NCBI GenBank assembly: GCA_965199725.1
Contig: OZ241321.1
Coordinates: forward strand, 248,001-312,000
Direction: 5' to 3'
From: G965199725 sp965199725
Lineage (GTDB): Bacteria > Pseudomonadota > Gammaproteobacteria > Nitrosococcales > Methylophagaceae
DNA length: 64,000 bases
The notes beneath the pieces were generated by a model that searched no databases, had not been told where the DNA came from, and saw nothing but the letters and a program-made list of their open reading frames with translations. This document shows positions 28,863 through 40,081 of this stretch, one piece after another. Each line of letters begins with the position of its first letter. Position 1 is the first letter of the stretch. Made by a program: the position numbers and the translations under genes.

Positions 28863-31241
28863 TTACGATCTGATAGTTGCACCAATTTGCTGATGCAAAC
28901 TGTGTATTAGCGTATCCATCAATCTATCCACCTCTTCTTCAGTAAGCGTCCTTTCACTGTGCTGGAGATGACATGAAACCGCAATACTTTTTTCCCCAAG
29001 TTTAACACCCGCTCCGCTATATACATCAAACACCTGAATCTCCTTAACAATATCAGATTTTACTGTATTCAGGCAAGACACAATTTGATTGGCACTAAGA
29101 TTATTATCAACAATTAACGCTAGGTCACGACGAATCATTGGGAACTTTGATAATGGGGTAAATTTGGGCACAGACCTACACAGTGCCGCAGACAAATTTA
29201 ATTCAAACAGGTAGGTGCAAATATCAATGGCAAGTGGTACATTCAACTTAGGATGTAGCGCACCCAACCAACCGACTGCTTTCTCTCCACGATATATTCT
29301 GGCTGATTGACCAGGGTGAAGCGCAGGATGCTGCTCACTAATAAAATGAACATTGCCATTACCGTCTAATGCCAACAATGCCTCAACATCTGCTTTTAGA
29401 TCAAAAAAATCGACTGGGCGTTGCTGTGCACCCCACTGTTCAGCATAACGGCTACCGCAGATAATGCCAGCTACTTGATTATGTTGATTAATATGATCAT
29501 TGTCGCCACTAAAAACACACCCCACCTCAAACAAGCGTATCCGCTGATGCTGCCTATTTAAGTTATGCACAAGCGCTTGCACTAGCCCTGACCATAATGA
29601 TGTGCGCATAGCAGATAAATCAGTAGAAATGGGATTGGCTAGCGTAATGATCTTTTTACCTTTAGCACCCAGATGCTGCTCAATAGCTGGATCAACAAAG
29701 CTATAAGTAATGGCTTCCTGATAGCCGCGATCAACCAATAAAGACTGGAGGCGATGAACGGACAAGGTACGCTCAGAAATAACTGTCGTTGGCATTTCAA
29801 TCTGTGGTCGGGTTTTTGGCAATTTATCATAGCCATATAGCCTACCTAGCTCTTCAATCAAATCAGCTTCAATCGCTAAATCAAAGCGGAAACTAGGTAT
29901 CGTTACTTGCCAATCTTCACCATCTGTTAATACACTCAAACCCAACCTTGTTAATTGTTGCTTGACCTCATCAGGGTTAATATCAATACCTAAAACGCGC
30001 TTGATCCTGTCTCTACGTAACAGAATCACTGCTGCTTTGGGTATATTCTCCACAGAAAAAACTGTTGTTATCGGGCCAGCATCACCACTGACAATATCAG
30101 TTAATAGTGCTGTTACACGATCCATTGCTGTCTCAACAAGCGCTGGATCAACACCACGTTCGAAACGATGTGAGGCATCTGTATGCAAACCATAGTAACG
30201 CGCACGACCAGCAATGGTTGAGGGCTTAAAAAAAGCAGCTTCCAGCAATATATGTTGTGTATTTTGGCTAACACTGGATGCCTGACCGCCCATGATTCCA
30301 GCCAAGGCAAGAATAGATGATTGATCTGCTATTACCAATGTATCATCGCTTACAGTAACCCGCTGGCCGTTTAATAATGTTATCTCTTCATTTTGTCTGC
30401 CTGATCGCACTGTAATATCGCCATCCAGTGCTGCCAAATCAAAGGCATGCAAAGGTTGCCCCAGCTCAAACATGACATAATTGGTAATATCAACCACTGC
30501 ACCTAAGCTACGCAAACCGATACGGCGTAATTTTTCCTGTATCCACAGCGGTGAACGTGCATTAATATTGATATTTTCGATCACGCGGGCCATATAAATA
30601 GGACAATCAACCGGATTATCCACGCTAACCTTAGGCACAGTATTGCTTGTCTTAAGAATAACCGGCTGTTGGTGTTGCATAACATCACAGCCTGTCAATG
30701 CGGACACTTCACGGGCAACACCAGCAATGCTTAAACAGTCACCGCGATTAGGTGTCAAATCAAGCGTAATGATGACATCATCAAGATTGAGATAATCACG
30801 TATATCCATGCCTACAGGTGCATCCTCAGCAAGCTCTAACAAGCCGCCTGCGTGATCTTCAAGCCCCAATTCCTGACCTGAGCACAGCATGCCATATGAA
30901 ACTACCCCACGTAATTTAGCCTTTTTGATTTTAGTATTGTTTGGTAAAACTGCGCCAACAACAGCAACAGGCATTTTAAGCTCTGGACGAACATTTGATG
31001 CGCCACAAACAATTGATAAGGCCTCCAACCTGCCAATGTCTACCTGACATACTTTTAGCTTATCAGCATTTGGATGAGAGGCTACTGACATTACCTTGCC
31101 AACAAAAACACTAGAAAAAGTGCCAGCAACTGGCTGGGCAGCATCAACCTCCAGGCCTGCCTGTGTTAGCCTATCCGCCAATGTATTGGTATCAATGGGT
31201 GGGTTAACCCACTCACGCAACCATTTTTCGCTGAATTTCAT
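28863..31241 (-). CDS. pheT: phenylalanyl-tRNA synthetase beta subunit
   Basis: A 792-residue protein (E. coli 795). Its parts are an N-terminal tRNA-binding (EMAP-like) domain (MSVASHPNADKLKVCQVDIG), the B3/B4 editing region, B5 domains, a catalytic-like core and a C-terminal ferredoxin-fold anticodon-binding domain (FPMIRRDLALIVDNNLSA). It forms the alpha2-beta2 enzyme with PheS, supplying editing and tRNA binding. The start is 17 bases after pheS, so they share a transcript. Confidence 0.97.
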   Translation of the reverse strand: MKFSEKWLREWVNPPIDTNTLADRLTQAGLEVDAAQPVAGTFSSVFVGKVMSVASHPNADKLKVCQVDIGRLEALSIVCGASNVRPELKMPVAVVGAVLPNNTKIKKAKLRGVVSYGMLCSGQELGLEDHAGGLLELAEDAPVGMDIRDYLNLDDVIITLDLTPNRGDCLSIAGVAREVSALTGCDVMQHQQPVILKTSNTVPKVSVDNPVDCPIYMARVIENININARSPLWIQEKLRRIGLRSLGAVVDITNYVMFELGQPLHAFDLAALDGDITVRSGRQNEEITLLNGQRVTVSDDTLVIADQSSILALAGIMGGQASSVSQNTQHILLEAAFFKPSTIAGRARYYGLHTDASHRFERGVDPALVETAMDRVTALLTDIVSGDAGPITTVFSVENIPKAAVILLRRDRIKRVLGIDINPDEVKQQLTRLGLSVLTDGEDWQVTIPSFRFDLAIEADLIEELGRLYGYDKLPKTRPQIEMPTTVISERTLSVHRLQSLLVDRGYQEAITYSFVDPAIEQHLGAKGKKIITLANPISTDLSAMRTSLWSGLVQALVHNLNRQHQRIRLFEVGCVFSGDNDHINQHNQVAGIICGSRYAEQWGAQQRPVDFFDLKADVEALLALDGNGNVHFISEQHPALHPGQSARIYRGEKAVGWLGALHPKLNVPLAIDICTYLFELNLSAALCRSVPKFTPLSKFPMIRRDLALIVDNNLSANQIVSCLNTVKSDIVKEIQVFDVYSGAGVKLGEKSIAVSCHLQHSERTLTEEEVDRLMDTLIHSLHQQIGATIRS

Positions 31242-31258
31242 CGTGGATATCTTTAAGA

Positions 31259-32308
<1,050 letters not shown>

Positions 32309-32334
32309 TTATCCAGTTAATGTTTGCGTGCAAC

Positions 32335-32360
32335 AAAAAAGGCCGCATATTGACGGCCTT
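32335..32360 (-). terminator. terminator or attenuator between rplT and pheS
   Basis: On the minus strand AAGGCCG (32360-32354) pairs perfectly with CGGCCTT (32345-32339) around an eight-base loop and runs into six T residues. It ends the infC-rpmI-rplT unit and may attenuate pheST. In E. coli this gap holds the Phe-rich PheM leader; here a short frame starting MKAVNMRPFLLH overlaps the hairpin but has only one Phe, so classical Phe attenuation is not supported. Confidence 0.8.
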
Positions 32361-32386
32361 CATAATCCAGCGATGTCAGCAATGAT

Positions 32387-32746
32387 CTAGTCTGCCAGCG
32401 TAGCTTTAGCTCTTTCGGCAATAGCAGCAAATGCCACCCTGTCGTTCATTGCCAAATCAGCAAGCATTTTACGATCAATATCAATCGTTGCCTTTTTCAA
32501 ACCATCAATCAGGCGACTGTACGATAACCCGCATTCGCGCGCGGCAGCGTTAATACGTATAATCCATAAAGCACGGAATACGCGTTTTTTCTGCCGACGA
32601 TCACGATAAGCATACTGCCCTGCTTTTGTCACTGCCTGTACAGCGACACGGTAAATGTTTTTACGACGACCGGAATAACCTGTGGCCTGTTTGATAACTT
32701 TTTTGTGACGTGCCCGTGCGGTAACACCACGCTTAACTCTTGACAT
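32387..32746 (-). CDS. rplT: 50S ribosomal protein L20
   Basis: A 119-residue very basic protein with the canonical start [20 protein letters not shown] and [29 protein letters not shown] and [13 protein letters not shown]. It is needed for assembly of the large subunit and, in E. coli, represses its own operon. It starts 17 bases after rpmI. Confidence 0.98.
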   Translation of the reverse strand: MSRVKRGVTARARHKKVIKQATGYSGRRKNIYRVAVQAVTKAGQYAYRDRRQKKRVFRALWIIRINAAARECGLSYSRLIDGLKKATIDIDRKMLADLAMNDRVAFAAIAERAKATLAD

Positions 32747-32763
32747 TAAATAATCCCCTTAAT

Positions 32764-32961
32764 TTATTGATTAGGCAACATTTTATGAACAGCTTTATGA
32801 TCTGCTGCACAAATCATTAAAGTAGAACGCAACTGACGCTTGCGCTTGGTGCTTTTTTTGGTGAGGATATGACTGGTAAACGCTTGTGAACGCTTAAACT
32901 TGCCGCTACCGGTTTTTCTAAACCGCTTTGCCGTACCTCGATGTGTTTTTAATTTTGGCAT
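32764..32961 (-). CDS. rpmI: 50S ribosomal protein L35
   Basis: A 65-residue basic protein beginning [20 protein letters not shown] from the ATG at 32961. GGAG nine bases upstream supports this start over a start codon three codons earlier, inside the infC end. It ends HKMLPNQ. It sits between infC and rplT in the conserved order. Confidence 0.97.
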   Translation of the reverse strand: MPKLKTHRGTAKRFRKTGSGKFKRSQAFTSHILTKKSTKRKRQLRSTLMICAADHKAVHKMLPNQ

Positions 32962-32962
32962 A

Positions 32963-33496
32963 TTATACACTCCGCATTGATAGCTTATTCTTAGGTGCCA
33001 ACACCATAATCATTTGGCGACCTTCTTTTTTAGGATGTTGTTCAATTACAGACAGTTCTTTTAGATCATCTATCACGCGTTCAAGTAGCTTTAATCCTAG
33101 ATCCTGGTGCACCATTTCACGCCCACGAAAACGAAGACTAACTTTAGCTTTGTTGCCATCTGTAAGAAAGCGTGTCAAGTTGCGTAATTTTACCTGATAA
33201 TCCCCCTCTTCTGTCCCTGGCCTGAACTTTATTTCCTTAACCTGCGTCTGCTTTTGTTTTTTTCTGGCAAGTTGTTTCTTCTTGTTGTTTTCAAATACAT
33301 ACTTGCTGTAATCCATAATACGACAAACTGGCGGGGTTTGTTGCGCGGATATTTCCACTAAATCTAAATCTACTTCTTCTGCTAATCTCATCGCTTTTGT
33401 CAAGGTAACAATACCGAGTTGCTCACCATCATGACCGGTCAGACGCACTTCCTTAGCTGTAATTTCACCATTTAATTTTTTATTATCAGTAGCGAT
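32963..33496 (-). CDS. infC: translation initiation factor IF-3, with a non-standard ATC start
   Basis: About 177 residues. The N-domain starts [20 protein letters not shown]; the linker is lysine-rich ([20 protein letters not shown]), and the C-domain has [24 protein letters not shown] and [12 protein letters not shown]. No ATG, GTG or TTG precedes the conserved N-terminus: the first GTG would remove 16 family residues. The codon ATC at 33494-33496 follows GAGGA by eight bases and is the best start. Rare ATT/ATC starts are the rule for infC and allow IF3 to repress its own synthesis. The gene begins four bases after thrS. Confidence 0.9.
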   Translation of the reverse strand: MATDNKKLNGEITAKEVRLTGHDGEQLGIVTLTKAMRLAEEVDLDLVEISAQQTPPVCRIMDYSKYVFENNKKKQLARKKQKQTQVKEIKFRPGTEEGDYQVKLRNLTRFLTDGNKAKVSLRFRGREMVHQDLGLKLLERVIDDLKELSVIEQHPKKEGRQMIMVLAPKNKLSMRSV

Positions 33497-33500
33497 AGCC

Positions 33501-35429
33501 TCAGTCCTCTAATAACTTGCGGCTACGGGTAGTAACATCTTCAGTCAAGGTGTTTACAAAACTATCAAGTGCCATCGTGCCCAAATCTTCCCCTTCTTGA
33601 GTGCGTATTGCTAAAACATTATCCCTTATTTCACGGTCTCCCACTACAACCAGGTAAGGTACTCGCTGTAATGTATGCTCGCGTATTTTAAAGCCTATCT
33701 TTTCATTTCTCAAGTCTATATCAGTTCTAAAGCCCTTAGTTTGCAATTGTTTAACAATTTTTTGGGCATACTCTGACTGATGCTGGCTGATACCAATGAC
33801 TACTACCTGAACAGGAGCCAACCATGTTGGCATTGAACCAGCATGCTGCTCAATTAAAATACCAATAAAGCGTTCCAGCGAACCCAGTATTGCGCGATGC
33901 AACATAACCGGGGCTCGTTTGTTACCGTCACTTGCAATGTATCTTGCACCCAACCTATCTGGCATGGAAAAATCAACCTGAATGGTGCCACATTGCCATA
34001 CACGGCCTAAACAGTCTTTCAGAGAAAACTCAATTTTAGGACCGTAAAATGCGCCTTCTCCAGGCTGTAAACTCCAGATTAAGCCTTTATCGCTCAGAGC
34101 ACGCTCAAGTGCATATTCCGCCTTATCCCACAAATCACTACTACCAACCCTGTTTTCAGGACGAGTTGACAGTTTAACGATGATATCATTAAAGCCAAAA
34201 TCAGCATAAACACGGTACACCAAATCTATAAACAGCAAGACTTCTGCCTGCACGTCATCTTCAGTACAGAAAATATGGGCATCATCCTGGGTAAATTCGC
34301 GCAAGCGCATAAGGCCATGCAATGTACCAGATGGTTCGTTACGGTGACATGAACCAAACTCAGCCATACGCAAAGGTAAATCACGATAGCTTTTTAAGCC
34401 TTGATTGAAAATTTGCACATGACAGGGACAATTCATCGGCTTAACAGCATAGTCACGATTATCTGTCTGCGTGACAAAAATCATGTCAGCAAATTTATCC
34501 CAATGACCTGATTGTTCCCATAATGACCGGTCAACAACCTGTGGCGTTCTTACCTCTTGATAATCATATTGCTGCATCACATCACGAATATAATTTTCCA
34601 CCTCGCGATAAATACGTAAACCGTGGTCATGCCAGAAAACCATGCCAGATGCTTCTTCTTGTATGTGAAATAAACTTAAGCTTTTGGCGAGTTTGCGATG
34701 ATCGCGTATTGCAGCTTGCTCTAGCTGAAACAAATGGGCTGCTAATGCTTTTTTATCTGCCCATGCAGTGCCATAAATCCGCTGTAGCATATTGTTTCTG
34801 GCATCACCCCGCCAATACGCGCCAGCCAACCTGGTAAGCTTAAATGCTTTGCAGAATGACATGTTTGGCACATGCGGTCCTCGGCACATGTCAACATACT
34901 CCTGATGATGATATAAGCCAACTTCAGTCACTTCATCATTCATATCATCCAGTAAACGGACTTTATATTGCTCACTGCGCGCTGCAAATAAATCTCTTGC
35001 TGCCTTTTTCGGTGTCATTTTTTTAATCACTTTGTAGCCAGTTTTAGCTAGATCAACCATACGTTTTTGTATAGCCACCAAATCATCTGGCGTAAAACGA
35101 TGATTACTATCAATATCGTAATAAAATCCATTTTCTATAACAGGGCCAATAGCCATGCTAGTATCAGGAAACAATTGCTTGATTGCATGGCCTAATAAAT
35201 GCGCTGTTGAGTGGCGGATAACAGCTATTCCATCGTCATCCTGCGCAGTAATAATAGCAAGGTCAGCATCCTGGGTGACAAGATCGCAGGTATCCACTAA
35301 CTGATTATTGATTTTGCCAGCCACCGCTGCCCGCGCAAGGCCTACACCTATATCCTTAGCTACATCAGCTACAGAGACAGGCTTACTAAAGTGGCGCTGG
35401 CTGCCATCTGGCAGCGTGATAGAAATCAT
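33501..35429 (-). CDS. thrS: threonyl-tRNA synthetase
   Basis: The protein has 642 residues from the ATG at 35429 (the E. coli enzyme has 642); AGGA is nine bases upstream. The TGS domain is at the N-terminus ([16 protein letters not shown]), followed by the editing domain with [18 protein letters not shown] and the distal MCRGPHVPN. The class II core carries the zinc site (MNCP...[14 protein letters not shown]), [12 protein letters not shown] and [21 protein letters not shown]. The anticodon-binding domain is C-terminal. The motif NCPCHV has Cys where E. coli has Gly. It heads the thrS-infC-rpmI-rplT operon. Confidence 0.97.
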   Translation of the reverse strand: MISITLPDGSQRHFSKPVSVADVAKDIGVGLARAAVAGKINNQLVDTCDLVTQDADLAIITAQDDDGIAVIRHSTAHLLGHAIKQLFPDTSMAIGPVIENGFYYDIDSNHRFTPDDLVAIQKRMVDLAKTGYKVIKKMTPKKAARDLFAARSEQYKVRLLDDMNDEVTEVGLYHHQEYVDMCRGPHVPNMSFCKAFKLTRLAGAYWRGDARNNMLQRIYGTAWADKKALAAHLFQLEQAAIRDHRKLAKSLSLFHIQEEASGMVFWHDHGLRIYREVENYIRDVMQQYDYQEVRTPQVVDRSLWEQSGHWDKFADMIFVTQTDNRDYAVKPMNCPCHVQIFNQGLKSYRDLPLRMAEFGSCHRNEPSGTLHGLMRLREFTQDDAHIFCTEDDVQAEVLLFIDLVYRVYADFGFNDIIVKLSTRPENRVGSSDLWDKAEYALERALSDKGLIWSLQPGEGAFYGPKIEFSLKDCLGRVWQCGTIQVDFSMPDRLGARYIASDGNKRAPVMLHRAILGSLERFIGILIEQHAGSMPTWLAPVQVVVIGISQHQSEYAQKIVKQLQTKGFRTDIDLRNEKIGFKIREHTLQRVPYLVVVGDREIRDNVLAIRTQEGEDLGTMALDSFVNTLTEDVTTRSRKLLED

Positions 35430-35503
35430 AGCTTGTGTTCCTGACCGATACAAAAGGTCGCAAAACTAAAACTGGCTTTTTCGCTGGAGCTTAAGTCATG
35501 CAC

Positions 35504-35580
35504 TGGTAGGCACGAGTGGATTCGAACCACCGACCCCTACCATGTCAAGGTAGTGCTCTAACCAGCTGAGCTACGCGCCT
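35504..35580 (-). tRNA. valX: tRNA-Val (GAC anticodon)
   Basis: Read on the minus strand, the acceptor arms AGGCGCG and CGTGCCT pair with one G-T. The D loop is GCTCAGCTGGTTAGAGC, the anticodon stem CTACC/GGTAG holds the loop TTGACAT (anticodon GAC), and the T arm is GGTGGTTCGAATCCACT. Discriminator A and an encoded CCA are at 35507-35504. It is upstream of thrS on the same strand. Confidence 0.97.
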
Positions 35581-35765
35581 GCTATTTAAGCGATGGCATT
35601 ATACAATGCTTAAAACTGAACGCAAGTATTTGCCTTGCGCATAGCATATCAAATATGCAGAAATGCTATGCCTATCTGCCCCAACAGGCTAGAATTAGTA
35701 GCTTACTAATAATATGACATCTTTGAACGCCTAAAGACTAGCCAGTAATACTTAAGGATCTATCA

Positions 35766-35972
35766 ATGATTAATTTAAGCCAAAATCAACGATTTATTTT
35801 AGTATGCTTAATACTGGTACTTTTGACTTTTGCCTGGTTATTTAGGTGGGATTGTATCCCTGACCCTATTAGGGGAGTGAAGATGTATAAGCTAGATAGG
35901 TGGACCGGCAAGATATATTATTGCGATGCTATTTATAGAAGATGCAAGTCCTTGCCTGACACAAAGGACTAA
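35766..35972 (+). CDS. small membrane-anchored protein with a cysteine-containing tail, unassigned
   Basis: A 68-residue frame with a good ribosome site (AAGGA eight bases before the ATG). Residues 8-26 form one hydrophobic segment (RFILVCLILVLLTFAWLF). The tail contains three cysteines and a motif of the type YKLDRWTGKIYYC that I associate with short uncharacterised proteobacterial proteins. It is probably anchored with one segment in the inner membrane. It is alone, convergent with the decayed HAD-IB gene, which abuts its 3' end. No function can be assigned, and I give moderate confidence that it is a real gene. Confidence 0.55.
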   Translation: MINLSQNQRFILVCLILVLLTFAWLFRWDCIPDPIRGVKMYKLDRWTGKIYYCDAIYRRCKSLPDTKD

Positions 35973-36450
35973 TACTCTGTAGCAAGATTTGATAGCAAAG
36001 CGTAACATCTCTTTATCACTTTTTTTCAGTACCATAGCAGTTTTTTGCCAGCAAGTTTACCAGTTATTCTACCCTCTTTTATCAAAAGACAGGTAGCAAT
36101 TAAATCAATGCCATACCTGCCACACCACGTTTTTAGCCAAACAGTCGTACATGCTGATAAATAACTACTTTATAACCTTGCACCTGACGCCAGATTATCC
36201 TATCCAGTGCCTTCAGACCTTACAATGTTATCAAGCTGCTGTAGCATATCTGGTAGCTATTTCCTGAAAATCATCTGCCTGCCAGCCATTTGAAAAAATG
36301 GGTAAGCAGTTCTTCTTGAGCAACATTGTTGGAGATAAGCCTGTAATAAGTCCATATAGTAGCCATGCTTGCTTACTACATATTTAATCATGTCTGCCCC
36401 GTCTAGTGATATGGCGCCATCAAAATTAAAGATAGCAAGGCTGTGGTCAT
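35970..36450 (-). pseudogene. HAD-IB (SerB-like) hydrolase, heavily decayed
   Basis: Pieces of a HAD-superfamily IB hydrolase occur in order on the minus strand in changing frames. From about 36450, MTTAL then AIFNFDGAIS and DMIKYVVSKHGYY (family: LAIFDFDGTI plus helical cap). From about 36350, GLITGLSPTML and NGWQADDFQEIATRYAT. From about 36150, TWCGRYGIDLIAT and IKEGRITGKLAGK; from 36046, KNCYGTEK. From about 36020, SDKEMLRFAIKSCYRV. Several frame changes, internal stops and a deletion before the last piece are visible. The nucleophile codon of DxDG has become Asn (AAT at 36425-36427). It was probably a phosphatase of the phosphoserine/lysophospholipid-phosphatase group and is certainly inactive. 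Confidence 0.82.
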
Positions 36451-36648
36451 TGCCAATTTTGCATCTTTAATATCAGTGCATGATCAATTTTCCGTAAGCC
36501 ACCCAGAGTTAATTTATAAAGAGGCAGTCAAAGCGCTTGTCTAAATGCTCCTTTATATCATTGCCAGCTTTACCATTTTCTAAACACCTGCTGGCTTTTT
36601 CCAGTTTTTTTGCTTAGCAAACTGGTTAATATGCCGCTTTCCTGTGTG
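36451..36648. other. intergenic, no gene seen
   Basis: The roughly 200 bases between the decayed HAD-IB gene and the uvrB stop contain stop codons in all frames at short intervals. The plus strand has GCCAGC and GCTGGC (about 36569-36599) that could pair around a large loop and run into TTTTT, but no plus-strand gene precedes it. I assign no function. Confidence 0.4.
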
Positions 36649-38649
36649 CTAAGTTGCCAGCCCTAAACTTATAGTGCGCATATGTTCTATTTTATCTCGC
36701 ATGGCTGCTGCTTGTTCAAATTCCAAATTTTGCGCATGACGATACATTACCTGTTCCATTTGCTGCAATCGTTCTGCTAACTGTTCTGGCGTCATGGCAT
36801 AATGTTGTTGCATTTTCTTGCCAGCAGCGTGTACCTTAACGTTTGGCTGCTGACTATCGTCCAGACCATCACGAATAGATTTTTTAACACCTTGCGGTGT
36901 AATACCATGCATAGCATTATAGTCAACCTGTTTCTCCCGGCGGCGGTTTGTTTCATCTATTGCACGCTGCATTGATCCTGTTAATTCATCTGCATATAAA
37001 ATTGCTTTGCCGTTAATATTGCGTGCTGCTCGTCCTATTGTCTGAATAAGCGATCGCTCTGAGCGTAAAAATCCTTCTTTGTCTGCATCCAGTATAGCAA
37101 CTAATGATACCTCCGGAATATCCAACCCCTCTCTGAGTAAATTAATACCAATCAGTGTATCAAATACACCTAAACGTAAATCGCGCAAAATATCCATCCG
37201 TTCAACCGTATCAATATCGGAATGCAAATAACGCACTTTAATATCATGTTCACGCAAGTAATCAGTCAAATCTTCTGCCATCTTCTTTGTTAACGTGGTT
37301 ACTAACACGCGTTCATCTATACTGACACGCTTGTTAATTTCAGATAATAAATCATCTACCTGAGTCGCGACTGGCCGAACCTCAACGTCAGGATCAATAA
37401 GGCCAGTTGGCCGTACAACCTGCTCGACTACTGCACTTGAACGTGCCCGTTCATAGTCAGCTGGCGTAGCTGATACAAAAATAGTTTGTGGTGCCAGTTC
37501 TTCCCATTCAGCAAACATTAATGGACGATTATCTAATGCTGATGGTAAGCGAAAACCATACTCAACCAATGTTGTTTTACGCGATTTGTCGCCCCTATAC
37601 ATCGCACCAATCTGTGGCACCATAACGTGGCTTTCATCTAATACCAATAATGAATCATCAGGCAGATAATCAAACAAAGTAGGCGGCGGTTTACCTGCCT
37701 GTCTGCCAGCTAGATGACGAGAATAATTTTCAATACCATTGCAATAGCCAAGCTCCAATATCATTTCAATATCAAACTGCACACGTTCCTGTAAACGCTG
37801 AGCCTCAATAAGTTTATTACTACTGGTTAAAATTGCTAAGCGATGCTGCATTTCTGTCTTGATGTCAGCTACCGCAGCCAATAATTGTGCACGGGGTGTG
37901 ACATAATGCGTTTTAGGATAAATGGTTATTCGGCTGACATATTGCTGCACCTCACCCGTCAACGGATCAAAGTAGCTGATCTGTTCAATTTCATCATCAA
38001 ATAATTCAATACGCACTGCATCACGCGCTGACTCAGCGGGGAACACATCAATTACATCACCACGCACACGATAGGTTGCCCGATGCAATTCAATATCATT
38101 TCGTTTGTATTGTAGCTCTGCTAAACGTCTTAATATAGCACGCTGATGGATATGTTCACCCTGAACAAGATGCAAGATCATTTCAGTGTATGCCTTTTTT
38201 TCACCTAGACCGTAAATGCACGACACACTGGAAACGATAATGGCATCTCGTCTTTCCAGCATAGCTTTAGTTGCTGACAAACGCATCTGTTCTATATGAT
38301 CGTTGATTGAAGCATCTTTATCAATGAAGGTATCAGATGAAGGTACATAGGCTTCTGGCTGATAATAATCATAATACGAAACAAAATACTCCACAGCGTT
38401 GTGGGGAAAAAATTCTTTCATTTCGCTGTATAGTTGCGCCGCTAATGTTTTATTAGGTGCCATAATCATCGTCGGTCGCTGGATCTTTTGGATTACATTA
38501 GCAATGGTGAATGTTTTGCCTGAGCCAGTCACGCCCAATAATGTTTGCCACATTTCACCATTGCTTAAGCCGTCAACCAAAGTATTAATTGCGACTGGCT
38601 GATCTCCTGTTGGTGCAAACTCACTGACTAACTGAAATTTTTTTGTCAT
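36649..38649 (-). CDS. uvrB: excinuclease ABC subunit B
   Basis: A 666-residue nucleotide-excision-repair helicase-like protein. Walker A is [14 protein letters not shown]; the damage-clamping beta-hairpin is present ([16 protein letters not shown]), with DESHVMVPQ, motif [32 protein letters not shown], and a C-terminal UVR domain ([16 protein letters not shown]) that contacts UvrC. Length is normal (673 in E. coli). It is divergent from the aminotransferase gene, with about 70 bases between them. Confidence 0.98.
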   Translation of the reverse strand: MTKKFQLVSEFAPTGDQPVAINTLVDGLSNGEMWQTLLGVTGSGKTFTIANVIQKIQRPTMIMAPNKTLAAQLYSEMKEFFPHNAVEYFVSYYDYYQPEAYVPSSDTFIDKDASINDHIEQMRLSATKAMLERRDAIIVSSVSCIYGLGEKKAYTEMILHLVQGEHIHQRAILRRLAELQYKRNDIELHRATYRVRGDVIDVFPAESARDAVRIELFDDEIEQISYFDPLTGEVQQYVSRITIYPKTHYVTPRAQLLAAVADIKTEMQHRLAILTSSNKLIEAQRLQERVQFDIEMILELGYCNGIENYSRHLAGRQAGKPPPTLFDYLPDDSLLVLDESHVMVPQIGAMYRGDKSRKTTLVEYGFRLPSALDNRPLMFAEWEELAPQTIFVSATPADYERARSSAVVEQVVRPTGLIDPDVEVRPVATQVDDLLSEINKRVSIDERVLVTTLTKKMAEDLTDYLREHDIKVRYLHSDIDTVERMDILRDLRLGVFDTLIGINLLREGLDIPEVSLVAILDADKEGFLRSERSLIQTIGRAARNINGKAILYADELTGSMQRAIDETNRRREKQVDYNAMHGITPQGVKKSIRDGLDDSQQPNVKVHAAGKKMQQHYAMTPEQLAERLQQMEQVMYRHAQNLEFEQAAAMRDKIEHMRTISLGLAT

Positions 38650-38718
38650 ACGGGCTCTGCTTTTATCATTGTTTAACGTATTATTAGATGATTACATGAC
38701 ATATTTTTGAGTTACATC

Positions 38719-39903
38719 ATGACTATTAAGCTCTCTCAACGCGTTCAAAATATCAAACCTTCTGCTACCCTCGCTATCACCGGGCGTGCAGCTGCACTAA
38801 AACTGGAAGGGCATGATGTTATCGGTCTTGGTGCAGGCGAGCCAGATTTTGATACACCTGAGCATATTAAGCAAGCGGCAATTATAGCAATGAATAATGG
38901 CGCAACTAAATATACCGCTGTTGATGGTACCGCTGAACTTAAGGCAGCTATCATTGATAAGTTCTCACGCGATAACAGCATTGACTATCAAGCCAGACAG
39001 ATTCTGGTGTCTGTTGGCGGCAAGCAAAGTTTTTTTAATCTAGCCCAAGCCCTACTTGAAGAAGGTGACGAGGTGATTATCCCAGCACCTTATTGGGTAT
39101 CCTATCCTGATATGGTGATGCTAGCTAATGGCTCACCTGTGGTCATAACAGCACAGCAGGATCAGCATTTTAAAATTACTCCAGCGCAACTTGATGCGGC
39201 AATTACCAATAAAACACGATTGTTCATCATTAACAGTCCATCTAACCCTTCAGGCAAAGTTTATAGTCGGGATGAGTTGACCGCTTTGGGTAACGTATTG
39301 CGTAGCTACCCTGATGTGCTGATAGTCACTGACGATATATATGAGCATATTTTATGGTCAGAATATAGTTTTTGTAATATTGTGATGGCTTGTCCGGATT
39401 TATATGATCGCACTGTCGTAATAAACGGTGTCTCAAAAGCCTATGCAATGACTGGTTGGAGGATTGGTTATGCGGCAGGCCCGGTGGATTTAATTGCGGC
39501 AATGAAAAAAATTCAGTCACAAAGCACATCTAATCCAGCATCAATATCACAAGCAGCAGCGGTGACAGCCCTCAATGGAGATCAACACTGTGTGAATATA
39601 ATGCAGGAGAAATTTAAACAACGTCATGACATGGTTATGGGCAAACTCAATGCAATGAAAGGCGTTAATGCATTGGCAAGTGACGGTACGTTTTATGTAT
39701 TTCCCAATATCAGTAACGTATTAACTAATATGCCAGCAATTAACGACGACGTCGCCTTTGCTGAGGCGTTGCTTGCAAATAAGGGAGTGGCTGTTGTACC
39801 TGGCAGTGCGTTTGGCCTGAAAAACCATATTCGCCTGTCTATTGCCACTAGCGAGCAAAACTTGATGGGAGCGCTTGACCGTATCGCTGAATTTGTTACC
39901 TAG
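38719..39903 (+). CDS. pyridoxal-phosphate aminotransferase, aspartate aminotransferase type I-gamma
   Basis: The protein has 394 residues from the ATG at 38719 (a TTG four codons earlier is possible but less likely). It is a fold-type I enzyme with GLGAGEPDFDTPEHIKQAA, GGKQSFFNLAQALL, INSPSNPSGKVYS, TDDIYEHILWSE and the PLP lysine in NGVSKAYAMTGWRIGYAAG, followed by the substrate-binding RLSIATSEQ. It belongs to the group commonly annotated AspC/AatA in alpha- and gammaproteobacteria and should convert aspartate plus 2-oxoglutarate to oxaloacetate plus glutamate. Some members also use aromatic substrates or prephenate. It is followed by tRNA-Asn. Confidence 0.92.
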   Translation: MTIKLSQRVQNIKPSATLAITGRAAALKLEGHDVIGLGAGEPDFDTPEHIKQAAIIAMNNGATKYTAVDGTAELKAAIIDKFSRDNSIDYQARQILVSVGGKQSFFNLAQALLEEGDEVIIPAPYWVSYPDMVMLANGSPVVITAQQDQHFKITPAQLDAAITNKTRLFIINSPSNPSGKVYSRDELTALGNVLRSYPDVLIVTDDIYEHILWSEYSFCNIVMACPDLYDRTVVINGVSKAYAMTGWRIGYAAGPVDLIAAMKKIQSQSTSNPASISQAAAVTALNGDQHCVNIMQEKFKQRHDMVMGKLNAMKGVNALASDGTFYVFPNISNVLTNMPAINDDVAFAEALLANKGVAVVPGSAFGLKNHIRLSIATSEQNLMGALDRIAEFVT

Positions 39904-39954
39904 CTAACATATTGACCAATCAAATGTAAATGGCTATCATAGCCGCCCATGCGT

Positions 39955-40030
39955 TCCTCGATAGCTCAGTTGGTAGAGCATCGGACTGTTAATCCGCAGG
40001 TCCCTGGTTCGAGTCCAGGTCGAGGAGCCA
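39955..40030 (+). tRNA. asnT: tRNA-Asn (GTT anticodon)
   Basis: Acceptor arms TCCTCGA and TCGAGGA pair fully. The D arm is GCTCAGTTGGTAGAGC, the anticodon loop CTGTTAA with GTT, and the T arm CTGGTTCGAGTCCAG. Discriminator G and an encoded CCA occupy 40027-40030. It lies 51 bases after the aminotransferase gene. Confidence 0.97.
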
Positions 40031-40081
40031 ATACATACACTAGCAATCCACAACACAACGTCTGCATAGCGTTGCAAAGCT

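Noticed and set aside
33501..35429. ThrS motif NCPCHV with Cys in place of the E. coli Gly
   Set aside because: I recall the same Cys in ThrS of other gammaproteobacteria such as pseudomonads, so it is probably normal variation, not a lesion.
35970..36450. HipA-like toxin or kinase reading of the gap before uvrB
   Set aside because: The motif that suggested it (GNDHS) is just before the start; the ordered downstream fragments match the HAD-IB family much better.
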